DNA of 7,592 nt, taken from contig JAFAMK010000142.1 of assembly GCA_019233415.1 (NCBI GenBank), positions 1 to 7,592 on the forward strand. The letters are read 5' to 3'. Of this stretch, positions 1 through 6,629 are shown one piece after another. Made by a program: the position numbers and the translations under genes. Below the pieces are notes generated by a model. The model had not been told where the DNA came from and made no database searches. It saw only the letters and a program-made list of their open reading frames with translations. This DNA is from Vulcanimicrobiota bacterium. Lineage in GTDB: Bacteria; Vulcanimicrobiota; Vulcanimicrobiia; Vulcanimicrobiales; Vulcanimicrobiaceae. Within the stretch, counting starts at the first letter, position 1. Each line of letters begins with the position of its first letter.

Positions 1-1514
1 ACCGCGACGCGCGCAAGAGCGCGCGCGACGAAGGCGGCGACAAGCAGTATTCGTTCATGGTCCGCGTCAAGGCGACCGGCGGCCGTGTTCCCGCGCAGCT
101 GTGGCGCGCCGTCGACGACCTCGCCGACCGTCACGGGAACGGAACGATCCGCATCACGACGCGTCAGGGGCTGCAGCTCCACGGCGTGCGCAAGCCGGAC
201 CTGCGACCAGTGATCGCGGAGATCGTCGCCAACCTCGGCTCGACGCTCGCGACCTGCGGCGACGTCGTGCGCAACGTCGTCGCGCCGCCGTGGCCGTACG
301 CGCACGTCGCGTACGAAGTCGCTCGCGATGCGGCCGAAGCCATCGCACGCGAGTTCGCGCCGCGCAGCGGCGCGTATCTGGAGATTTGGCAGGATGGCGA
401 GACCGTGCACGGTGAGGCGCCGGCCGACGAGCCGATCTACGGCGCGACCTATTTGCCGCGCAAGTTCAAGATCGCGACGACGGCCCCGGGCGACAACAGC
501 GTCGACCTCTACACCAACGACGTCGGCATCGTCCCGGTCTTCAGCGACGACGGCACGCTGCGCGCGTACGACCTCGCCGTCGGCGGCGGGCTCGGGCGCA
601 CGCACGGCAAGACGACGACCTATCCGCGGCTCGCCGATCACTTCGGCTCCGTCGCGCCCGACCGGCTGCTCGACGCGGTGCGCGCGATCGTCCTCGTCCA
701 GCGCGACTGGGGCGACCGCTCCGACCGGCGTCACGCGCGCTTGAAGTACGTGATTGCCGAGCGCGGACTGGACTGGTTCCGCGCCGAGGTCGAGCGCGTC
801 GCCGGCTTTGCGCTCGGCCCGTGGCTCGCGCTTCCCGCCTGGGACGATGCGCCGCGCTACGGCTGGCACGCGCAGGGCGACGGCCGCTGGTTCCTCGGGC
901 TGCACGTCGCCAGCGGTCGCGTGCGCGACGACGGTTCGTGGCGGTTGAAGACCGCGCTGCGCGCGCTCGCCGAGCGCGGATACGATCTCATCGCGACGCC
1001 GGGACAGCAACTGCTGGTCGTCGACGTCCCGGCCGACGCGCGCGACACAGTGGACGCGCTGCTGCGCGCGCATGGTGTCGAGGCACCGGAGCGCGTCGCG
1101 CCATTGCAACGGCGCGCACTGGCGTGCCCGGCGCTGCCGACCTGCGGGCTCGCGCTCGCCGAGTCCGAGCGCGTGATCCCGAGCCTGCTCGCGGCGATCG
1201 AAGCCGAGCTGGATCGCGCCGGACTTCCCGGCGAAGAGATCGCAATCCGCATGACCGGCTGCCCGAACGGCTGTGCGCGTCCGTACATGGCGGAGATCGG
1301 GATCGTCGGCCAGAGTCCCGACCGCTATCAACTCTTCCTCGGCGGCGACCGTGCCTCGACGCGTCTCGCGACGCTGTGGCGCCAAGGCGCGCGGCTTGCG
1401 GAGATTCCCGAACTGCTCGCGCCGCTGTTCGCCGAGTTCGCGGCGCGCCGGTTCGCCGGCGAGTCGTTCGGCGACTGGGCCGCGCGCGAAGCGTTCGCGC
1501 CCGTGCCGGCATGA
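1..1514 (+). CDS. sir: Assimilatory sulfite reductase hemoprotein, probably ferredoxin-dependent (5' partial)
   Basis: Six-electron reduction of sulfite to sulfide in the cytoplasm, using siroheme coupled to a [4Fe-4S] cluster. The frame is open from base 3, and the 18 residues before the ATG at 57 already read like the family (RDARKSARDEGG, then QYSFMVR). That ATG is therefore internal, and I estimate some 50-70 N-terminal residues lie upstream. Numbering from it, the siroheme/sulfite-binding basic residues are R36 (TTRQG), R72 (DVVRNVV), K136 and K138 (LPRKFK). The second lysine argues for sulfite rather than nitrite reductase, where asparagine is usual. Cluster ligands are C357 and C363 (CPALPTC) and C402 and C406 (TGCPNGC). 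Motifs such as GSTLATCGD and RNVVAP resemble cyanobacterial/plant ferredoxin enzymes more than NADPH-dependent CysI, and no cysJ flavoprotein gene is visible, so ferredoxin as donor is an inference. The stop overlaps the cysH start (ATGA). Confidence 0.95.
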   Translation, partial: RDARKSARDEGGDKQYSFMVRVKATGGRVPAQLWRAVDDLADRHGNGTIRITTRQGLQLHGVRKPDLRPVIAEIVANLGSTLATCGDVVRNVVAPPWPYAHVAYEVARDAAEAIAREFAPRSGAYLEIWQDGETVHGEAPADEPIYGATYLPRKFKIATTAPGDNSVDLYTNDVGIVPVFSDDGTLRAYDLAVGGGLGRTHGKTTTYPRLADHFGSVAPDRLLDAVRAIVLVQRDWGDRSDRRHARLKYVIAERGLDWFRAEVERVAGFALGPWLALPAWDDAPRYGWHAQGDGRWFLGLHVASGRVRDDGSWRLKTALRALAERGYDLIATPGQQLLVVDVPADARDTVDALLRAHGVEAPERVAPLQRRALACPALPTCGLALAESERVIPSLLAAIEAELDRAGLPGEEIAIRMTGCPNGCARPYMAEIGIVGQSPDRYQLFLGGDRASTRLATLWRQGARLAEIPELLAPLFAEFAARRFAGESFGDWAAREAFAPVPA

Positions 1515-2179
1515 CACCCGAAGCGCGCGCCGAGCGCGTGATTCGCGACGCGATCGTGCGCCACGGCGGGCGCGTCGCCGTCGCGTGCTCGTTCGGCGGC
1601 CCCTCGGGGATGGCGCTGCTCGACCTCGTGCAGCGCATCGACCGCACGCTGCCGGTCTACTACATCGACACCGGCCTGCTGTTCCCCGAAACGTACGCGC
1701 TCGTCGCGCGCGCCGGGCGCCGCTACGGCATCGCGCCGGTCGCGCTGCAGCCGGCGCTCACCGTCGCCGAGCAGGATGCGCGCTACGGCGCCGCGCTGTG
1801 GGAACGCGATCCCGATGCGTGCTGCGCGCTGCGCAAAGTCGCGCCGCACCGCGCCTTTCTGCGCGGCTACGGCGCGTGGCTGACCGCGATTCGCCGCGAC
1901 CAGTCGGCGACGCGCGCGGAGATCGAGCCGGTCGCCGACGACGGCGCCGGTTTGGTCAAAGTGAGCCCGCTCTTCGACTGGAGCGAAGCCGACGTGTGGG
2001 CATACGTCAACGCGCACGACGTTCCAGTGAACCCGCTGCTCGCCGACGGGTACCCGAGCCTGGGCTGCATCCCGTGCACGCGCCGCGCGTCGGCGGACGA
2101 CCAACGCGCCGGGCGGTGGACCGGGTTTGCGAAGACCGAGTGCGGGCTGCACCACGCGCCGGCGGGGCGCGCGTCGTGA
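1511..2179 (+). CDS. cysH: Adenosine 5'-phosphosulfate (APS) reductase, [4Fe-4S] thioredoxin-dependent type
   Basis: 222-residue cytoplasmic enzyme that reduces APS to sulfite and AMP with thioredoxin as usual donor. The ATG at 1511 overlaps the sir stop in ATGA. The adenylate-binding PP-loop region is ACSFGGPSG (residues 25-33), followed by YYIDTGLLFPET (50-61), typical of CysH. Two cysteine pairs, C104-C105 (DACCALRK) and C186-C189 (GCIPC), are the [4Fe-4S] ligands that distinguish APS reductases from the cluster-free PAPS reductases of enterobacteria. The catalytic cysteine is C211 in ECGLH near the C-terminus. IRRDQSATR (127-135) and PLFDWSEADVWAY (153-165) are further family signatures. 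No obvious Shine-Dalgarno sequence precedes the start, so translation probably depends on ribosomes finishing sir. APS specificity rests on the cysteine pairs and is well supported, and it would make an APS kinase unnecessary for this route. Confidence 0.95.
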   Translation: MTPEARAERVIRDAIVRHGGRVAVACSFGGPSGMALLDLVQRIDRTLPVYYIDTGLLFPETYALVARAGRRYGIAPVALQPALTVAEQDARYGAALWERDPDACCALRKVAPHRAFLRGYGAWLTAIRRDQSATRAEIEPVADDGAGLVKVSPLFDWSEADVWAYVNAHDVPVNPLLADGYPSLGCIPCTRRASADDQRAGRWTGFAKTECGLHHAPAGRAS

Positions 2180-3171
2180 TCGTCCTCGACGGCGTCACGA
2201 AGCGCTTCGGCGCGGTCGTCGCGGTCGACGACGCGCGGTTGTCGTTCGCGCGCGGCGCGCTGACCGCGGTCCTCGGCCCGTCCGGCTGCGGCAAGTCGAC
2301 GCTGCTGCGGCTGGTCGCCGGCTACGACGTCCCCGACGCGGGGCGCGTGCTGGTCGACGGCGCGGACGTGACGGACAAGCCGCTGCGCGCGCGCAACGTC
2401 GGCTTCGTCTTCCAGCACGGCGCGCTCTTTCCGCACCTGAGCGTCGAAGAGAACGTCGGCTTTGCGCTGACGGTCCGCGGGGTTTCGCGCGCGAAGCGGC
2501 GCGCGCGCGTGCGCGAACTGCTCGACGTCGTGCAGCTCGCGGGCTACGGGTCGCGCCGGCCGCACGAGCTGTCCGGCGGTCAGCGCCAGCGCGTCGCATT
2601 GGCGCGCGCGCTCGCGCCGGAGCCGGCGATCCTGCTCCTCGACGAGCCGTTCTCCGCGCTCGACCTGCACGTGCGGCGCGAGCTGCGCGGCTGGCTGCGC
2701 GCGCTCCACGAGCGCACCCACGTCACGACGCTGCTGGTCACCCACGACGCCGACGAGGCGCTCGAGATCGCCGACGACGTCGTCGTGATGCGCGACGGGC
2801 GCGTCGAGCAGGCCGGCGCGCCGGGCGATCTCTACGACGTGCCGGTGAACCCGTTCGTGCTGGGCTTCCTCGGCCCCGCGAACGCGCTCGCCGACGGCCC
2901 GCGGACGCTGTTCGTGCGGCCGCACGAGTTCCGCGTCGCGGCCGCGCCGTTCGACGGCGCGCGCCGCGCGCGGATCGCGCGCATCGTCCCGCTCGGCGCG
3001 CGCACGCGCTACGACTGCCAGCTCGACACGGGTGGCACCGTGACGATCGAGGTTCCGGTCGCGGGCGGTCCTGCCGCGGCTCGGGTGCCCGGCGACGCGC
3101 TGTACGTCGCACCGACGCGCGCGCGCACGTTCGATGACACCTCCGAAGACGGCGCGGAGGGCGCCGCGTGA
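2176..3171 (+). CDS. cysA: Sulfate/thiosulfate ABC transporter ATP-binding subunit
   Basis: 331-residue cytoplasmic ATPase powering the CysT/CysW permease. The GTG at 2176 overlaps the cysH stop (GTGA) and places the ABC domain immediately at the N-terminus (IVLDGVTKRFG). Walker A is GPSGCGKST (34-42), the Q-loop glutamine is Q80 (VFQHGALFPH), the signature is LSGGQ (132-136), Walker B is ILLLDEP with D156-E157, the D-loop is SALD (160-163), and the switch histidine is H190 (VTHDADEA). The remaining roughly 100 C-terminal residues, including FVRPHEF, fit the regulatory TOBE region of the CysA/PotA/MalK group. It is slightly shorter than E. coli CysA (about 365). The sequence alone does not separate CysA from other members of this group; the sulfate assignment comes from the adjacent sbp, cysT and cysW. 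Placement ahead of sbp differs from the enterobacterial order, where cysA is last. Confidence 0.92.
   Translation: MIVLDGVTKRFGAVVAVDDARLSFARGALTAVLGPSGCGKSTLLRLVAGYDVPDAGRVLVDGADVTDKPLRARNVGFVFQHGALFPHLSVEENVGFALTVRGVSRAKRRARVRELLDVVQLAGYGSRRPHELSGGQRQRVALARALAPEPAILLLDEPFSALDLHVRRELRGWLRALHERTHVTTLLVTHDADEALEIADDVVVMRDGRVEQAGAPGDLYDVPVNPFVLGFLGPANALADGPRTLFVRPHEFRVAAAPFDGARRARIARIVPLGARTRYDCQLDTGGTVTIEVPVAGGPAAARVPGDALYVAPTRARTFDDTSEDGAEGAA
3156..3161 (+). promoter_or_regulatory. Strong Shine-Dalgarno sequence for sbp
   Basis: GGAGGG lies within the last codons of cysA, 9 bases before the ATG at 3171 and 6 bases before an in-frame GTG at 3168. It is the best anti-16S match seen at any junction of this operon, consistent with the binding protein being needed in excess over the membrane components. 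Confidence 0.6.
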
Positions 3172-4187
3172 TGCGACGAACGTTCGCGCGGGCCGGCATG
3201 CTGCTGTTCGCGCTCGCGACGCTGGCATTCGCGCCGCTGGCGGCGCGTGGCGCGGCGCCGGCCGTCACGCTGCTCAACGTGTCGTACGACCCGACGCGCG
3301 AGTTCTACGAAGCGTACAACGCGCTGTTCGCGGCGTACTGGAAGAAGAAGACCGGACAGGACGTCACCGTGCAGCAGTCGCACGGCGGTTCGGGGGCACA
3401 GGCGCGCGCCGTGATCGACGGGCTTTCCGCCGACGTCGTGACGCTCGCGCTCGCATACGACGTCGACGCGATCGCGAAGTCGGGCGCGCTTCCCGCCGAC
3501 TGGCAGAAGCGGCTTCCGGACGCGAGCGCGCCGTACACGTCGACCGTCGTGTTCGTCGTGCGCAAGGGGAACCCCAAGCGCATCCGCGACTGGAACGACG
3601 TCGCGCGGCCCGGCGTCGCGGTCGTCGCCGCGAACCCGAAGACGAGCGGCGGCGCACGCTGGAACTTCCTCGCCGCGTACGCGTACGGCCTGAAGCACAG
3701 TCACAACGACGACGCGAAGGCGACCGCGTTTGCCGCCGGCGTTTACAAGAACGTGGCGGTCCTCGACGGCGGGTCGCGCGGCGCGACCGTTTCATTCGTC
3801 GACCGGCAGATCGGCGACGTGCTGCTGGCGTGGGAGAACGAGGCGTTCTTCATCCAGCGCAGTGCGCCGAAGGACGGCTACGAGATCGTCGTGCCGTCGG
3901 TCAGCGTCCTGGCCGAACCGCCGGTCGCGGTCGTCGACGCGAACGCGCGCAAGCACGGGACGGAGGCGGTTGCCGAGGCGTACCTGCGCTATCTGTACTC
4001 GCCCGAGGCCCAGAAGCTGGCGTGCCGGGAGGGGTATCGTCCGCGTCTGACCTCGGTCCTCGGCAGTTGCGGAACGCACTTCGCGCGCACCGACCTCGTC
4101 ACGATCGCATCGTTCGGTGGCTGGCAGACCGCGCAGGCGCGGTTCTTCGCCGACGGCGGCGTCTTCGACCGGATCGCGGCTCGATGA
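3171..4187 (+). CDS. sbp: Periplasmic sulfate-binding protein of the sulfate ABC transporter
   Basis: 338 residues from the ATG at 3171, which overlaps the last base of the cysA stop (TGATG). A GTG at 3168 would add one residue and is an equally usable start. Residues 1 to about 28 form a sec signal peptide: RR near the start, a hydrophobic stretch rich in Leu, Ala and Phe, and likely cleavage after ARGA. The mature protein matches Sbp along its whole length: LLNVSYDPTREFYEAYN, QSHGGSG, ADVVTLALAYDVDAI, APYTSTVVFVVRKGNPK, SGGARWNFLAAYAYG, IGDVLLAWENEA, EAYLRYLYSPEAQ, and FGGW plus a terminal GGVFDRIAAR. These segments contain the loops that bind sulfate by hydrogen bonds. The first three segments favour Sbp over CysP, but thiosulfate binding cannot be excluded. 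Cysteines C285 and C300 are unusual for the family. The stop overlaps the cysT start (ATGA). Confidence 0.95.
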   Translation: MRRTFARAGMLLFALATLAFAPLAARGAAPAVTLLNVSYDPTREFYEAYNALFAAYWKKKTGQDVTVQQSHGGSGAQARAVIDGLSADVVTLALAYDVDAIAKSGALPADWQKRLPDASAPYTSTVVFVVRKGNPKRIRDWNDVARPGVAVVAANPKTSGGARWNFLAAYAYGLKHSHNDDAKATAFAAGVYKNVAVLDGGSRGATVSFVDRQIGDVLLAWENEAFFIQRSAPKDGYEIVVPSVSVLAEPPVAVVDANARKHGTEAVAEAYLRYLYSPEAQKLACREGYRPRLTSVLGSCGTHFARTDLVTIASFGGWQTAQARFFADGGVFDRIAAR

Positions 4188-5005
4188 AACGCGATCCGAT
4201 CCCGGGCCGCACCGTGGCGCTCGCGGCGACGGCGACCGTCGTCGCGCTGGTCGTCGTGATCCCGCTCGCGGCGGTCGTCTGGTCGGCGCACGGCGTCACG
4301 CCCGAGCGGCTGCGCGCGCTGCTGCTCGCGCCGCGCACGCTGGCGGCGTTCGGGCTGACGCTCGGCGCCGCGGCGCTTGCGTCGGCGATCGACGTCGTGC
4401 TCGGCCTGTGGGCGGCGTGGGTGCTCAGCGCGCCGGGGTTGCCGGGACGTGCGCTGCTCGACGCGCTCGTCGACCTGCCGTTCGCGCTTCCGACGGCGGT
4501 CGCGGGGCTGACGCTGTCGACGCTCTACGGCCCGCACGGCTGGCTCGGCGCGCCGCTGCTCGCGCACGGGATCGCGGTCGCGTACACGCCGCTCGGAATC
4601 GTCCTCGCGCTGGCGTTCGTCGGTTTGCCGTTCGTCGTGCGCACGGTCCAACCCGCGCTTGCCGATCTGCCGCGCGACCTTCACGACGCGGCGCGCGGGC
4701 TCGGCGCGTCGGCAGTCGGCGTCGCGCTGCGGGTGACGATCCCGCTCGCGCTCCCCGCGCTGGCGACCGGATTCGCGCTCGCGCTCGCGCGCACGATCGG
4801 CGAGTACGGCTCGGTCGTTTTCATCGCGGGGAACTTTCCCGGCCGCACCGAGATCGTGCCACTGCTCATCCTCACGCACTTGGAAGAGTACGACCAGGCC
4901 GGCGCGGCGGTGCTCGCGACGGTGATGCTGCTCGTCGCGCTCGCGCTGATCCTCGCGATCAACGCCCTCCAGCGGCGAATCGTCCGAGTGCAGGCCGGTG
5001 TTTGA
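4184..5005 (+). CDS. cysT: Sulfate ABC transporter permease CysT (CysU)
   Basis: 273-residue inner-membrane permease that forms the sulfate channel with CysW. The ATG at 4184 overlaps the sbp stop. The first membrane segment covers about residues 10-35, followed by several more hydrophobic segments (for example about 52-82, 93-114, 130-150, 190-210 and 240-265). The cytoplasmic EAA loop, which docks on the ATPase, is DAARGLGASAVG from D168 with the conserved glycine at G174 and an IP-type ending at I186-P187. DLPFALPTAVAGL (97-109) and the segment from ARTIGEYGSVVFIAGN through EIVPLLILTHLEEYDQAGA are typical CysT signatures. Length is close to E. coli CysT (about 277). The C-terminus overlaps the start of cysW by 8 bases. 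Confidence is high, because the CysT and CysW signature segments differ and both are present. Confidence 0.94.
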   Translation: MKRDPIPGRTVALAATATVVALVVVIPLAAVVWSAHGVTPERLRALLLAPRTLAAFGLTLGAAALASAIDVVLGLWAAWVLSAPGLPGRALLDALVDLPFALPTAVAGLTLSTLYGPHGWLGAPLLAHGIAVAYTPLGIVLALAFVGLPFVVRTVQPALADLPRDLHDAARGLGASAVGVALRVTIPLALPALATGFALALARTIGEYGSVVFIAGNFPGRTEIVPLLILTHLEEYDQAGAAVLATVMLLVALALILAINALQRRIVRVQAGV

Positions 5006-5819
5006 CCGCGTGCGCGTCGGTGGTTTCCTCGCCGTTGCGCCGATCGTGCTGATCCTCGGCGTGCTCATCGTGTTGCCGCTCGCGACGGTGATCGCCGGTG
5101 CGCTTGCCGGCGGGTGGTTCGCACTCGTGGCGCTCGCCGGCGACCCCGCGGTGCGCGCCGCGGTCCGGCTCAGCGTGGTGGTCGCGCTCGCCGCAGTCGC
5201 GGCGAACGCGTCGTTCGGGCTGCTTGCCGGCTGGACGATCGCGAAGTACCGGTTCCCCGGCAAGGCGCTGCTGATCACGCTGATCGATGCGCCGCTGACG
5301 GTCTCGCCGGTGATCGCTGGGCTCGCGGTCGTCGCGACGTTCGGTGAACGCACGCCGGCCGGCGGGTGGCTCGCGGCGCACGGCGTCCACGTCGCGTTCG
5401 CGCCGCTCGGGATCGCGCTCGCGACGACGCTCGTCACGTTTCCGTACGTCGCGCGCGCGGTGATCGTGCAGCTGAGCGCGCACGGCCGCGTGCTCGAAGA
5501 GGTCGCGCTCGGCCTCGGCGCAAGCGCGTGGCAGACGTTCCGGCTCGTCACCGTTCCCGTCGCGCGCGCCTCGTTCCTCAACGGCCTGTTGATCTGCAAC
5601 GCGCGCGCGCTCGGCGAGTTCGGCGCGGTCTCGGTCGTTTCGGGAAACGTGCGCGGGCTGACCCAGACGATCCCGCTTTCGTTCGCTGACCTCTACAACG
5701 ACGCGCGGTCGGAGGCGGCGTTCGCGCTCGCCGCCGCGCTCGCGCTCGTCGCCGTCGTCCTCGCCCTCACGGCGCGCGCGCTCGCGCGCCACGCCGCCTC
5801 GAAAGGTCTGCTCACGTGA
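4998..5819 (+). CDS. cysW: Sulfate ABC transporter permease CysW
   Basis: 273-residue second membrane permease of the sulfate transporter. I chose the GTG at 4998, which overlaps cysT by 8 bases; a second in-frame GTG at 5010 would shorten the protein by four residues, and neither has a convincing ribosome-binding site. Hydrophobic segments begin at about residue 9 (GFLAVAPIVLILGVL). DAPLTVSPVIAGL parallels the DLPFALPTAVAGL of CysT. The EAA loop is EEVALGLGASAWQTFRLVTVP, with E168 and G174. NARALGEFGAVSVVSGNVRG is a strong CysW signature, followed by TQTIPL. The protein is slightly shorter at the C-terminus than enterobacterial CysW (about 291). Its stop overlaps the cysD start (GTGA), so transport and sulfate activation genes are directly joined. 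Confidence 0.94.
   Translation: MFDRVRVGGFLAVAPIVLILGVLIVLPLATVIAGALAGGWFALVALAGDPAVRAAVRLSVVVALAAVAANASFGLLAGWTIAKYRFPGKALLITLIDAPLTVSPVIAGLAVVATFGERTPAGGWLAAHGVHVAFAPLGIALATTLVTFPYVARAVIVQLSAHGRVLEEVALGLGASAWQTFRLVTVPVARASFLNGLLICNARALGEFGAVSVVSGNVRGLTQTIPLSFADLYNDARSEAAFALAAALALVAVVLALTARALARHAASKGLLT
5801..5806 (+). promoter_or_regulatory. Likely Shine-Dalgarno sequence for cysD
   Basis: GAAAGG inside the 3' end of cysW lies 9 bases upstream of the GTG at 5816. It supports that GTG, which also overlaps the cysW stop, as the cysD start. The match is only moderate. Confidence 0.4.
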
Positions 5820-6628
5820 GCGTCATCGAAGCTACGCACGATCTCGACGTGCTCGAACACACCGCGATCACGATCGTCCGCGAAGCGTTCGCGACGCTAC
5901 GGCCGCTTGCGATGCTGTGGTCGATGGGAAAGGACAGCACGGCGCTGCTGTGGATCGTCCGCAAAGCGTTCTTCGGCGAGATTCCGTTCCCGCTCGTGCA
6001 GCTCGACACCGGGCTCGAGCTCGACGAGGTGTATGCGTTTCGGGACGAACTGGCGCGCGCGTGGGACCTCGACCTGCGCGTCGAGCCGTGCCCGCCGGAG
6101 GACGAGATCGACCCGACGCTCCCGCCCGCGACGCGTGCCGCCGCGCGCAAGACCGAAGGGTTGCGAAATTATCTCGAGCGCGAACGACCGCAGGGGATCG
6201 TCGTCGGCATCCGCCGCGACGAGCAGGCGACGCGCGCGAAGGAACGCGTCTTCAGCCCGCGCTCGGCCGGCGGAACGTGGGACGTGCGTTCGCAGCCGCC
6301 GGAGCTGTGGGGCTACTACGCGACCGACGTCGCGCACGGCGCGCACGTGCGCGTCCACCCGCTGCTGCAGTGGACCGAGATCGACGTGTGGCGCTACACG
6401 CAGCGCGAGCAGATTCCGTACGTCGACCTCTACCTGGCGCGCGACGGCGTGCGCTACCGCTCGCTCGGCGAGAAGAACATCACGCGCCCGATCGCGAGCG
6501 AGGCGTCGACGATCGACGCGATCATCGCCGAGCTGCTCGCGACGCGCGATCCGGAACGCGCCGGGCGCGTGATGGATCACGAGAGCGAGGACTCGTTCGA
6601 GCGCCTGCGCACCGCGGGGTACATGTAA
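5816..6628 (+). CDS. cysD: Sulfate adenylyltransferase subunit 2 (ATP sulfurylase catalytic subunit)
   Basis: 270-residue cytoplasmic enzyme that forms APS and pyrophosphate from ATP and sulfate, driven by GTP hydrolysis on CysN. The GTG start at 5816 overlaps the cysW stop. The PP-loop ATP-binding motif is SMGKDST (36-42). Other family signatures are PFPLVQLDTGLE, KTEGL, RRDE (133-136) in IRRDEQATRAKERVFSPR, PELWGYY, and HPLLQWTEIDVWRY. After LYLARDG (205-211) the chain passes straight to VRYRSLGEKNITRPI and lacks the roughly 30-residue stretch that E. coli CysD (302 residues) has there. This matches my memory of a shorter CysD clade outside enterobacteria. The C-terminus (HESEDSFERLRTAGYM) is the normal family ending, so the repeat just downstream has not damaged it. 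One base separates its TAA from the cysN ATG. Confidence 0.95.
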   Translation: MSVIEATHDLDVLEHTAITIVREAFATLRPLAMLWSMGKDSTALLWIVRKAFFGEIPFPLVQLDTGLELDEVYAFRDELARAWDLDLRVEPCPPEDEIDPTLPPATRAAARKTEGLRNYLERERPQGIVVGIRRDEQATRAKERVFSPRSAGGTWDVRSQPPELWGYYATDVAHGAHVRVHPLLQWTEIDVWRYTQREQIPYVDLYLARDGVRYRSLGEKNITRPIASEASTIDAIIAELLATRDPERAGRVMDHESEDSFERLRTAGYM

Positions 6629-6629
6629 G

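Noticed and set aside
57..59. ATG at 57 as the true start of the sulfite reductase
   Set aside because: The frame is open to the window edge, and the residues before it match the family, so the gene begins outside the window.
1..1514. Ferredoxin nitrite reductase as the first gene
   Set aside because: The RKFK motif with a second lysine and the operon of sulfate genes favour sulfite reductase; nitrite reductases usually have asparagine there.
1511..2179. PAPS reductase for cysH
   Set aside because: The CC and CXXC cysteine pairs that bind the [4Fe-4S] cluster of APS reductases are both present.
1867..3228. Long open frame on the - strand opposite cysH and cysA (453 codons)
   Set aside because: Same shadow effect, with compositionally biased residues, no recognisable domain, and strong sense genes in the same place.
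3989..5599. Very long open frame on the - strand opposite sbp, cysT and cysW (536 codons)
   Set aside because: Antisense to three well-identified genes; its product is a low-complexity Arg/Glu/Asp-rich shadow expected from GC-rich codons.
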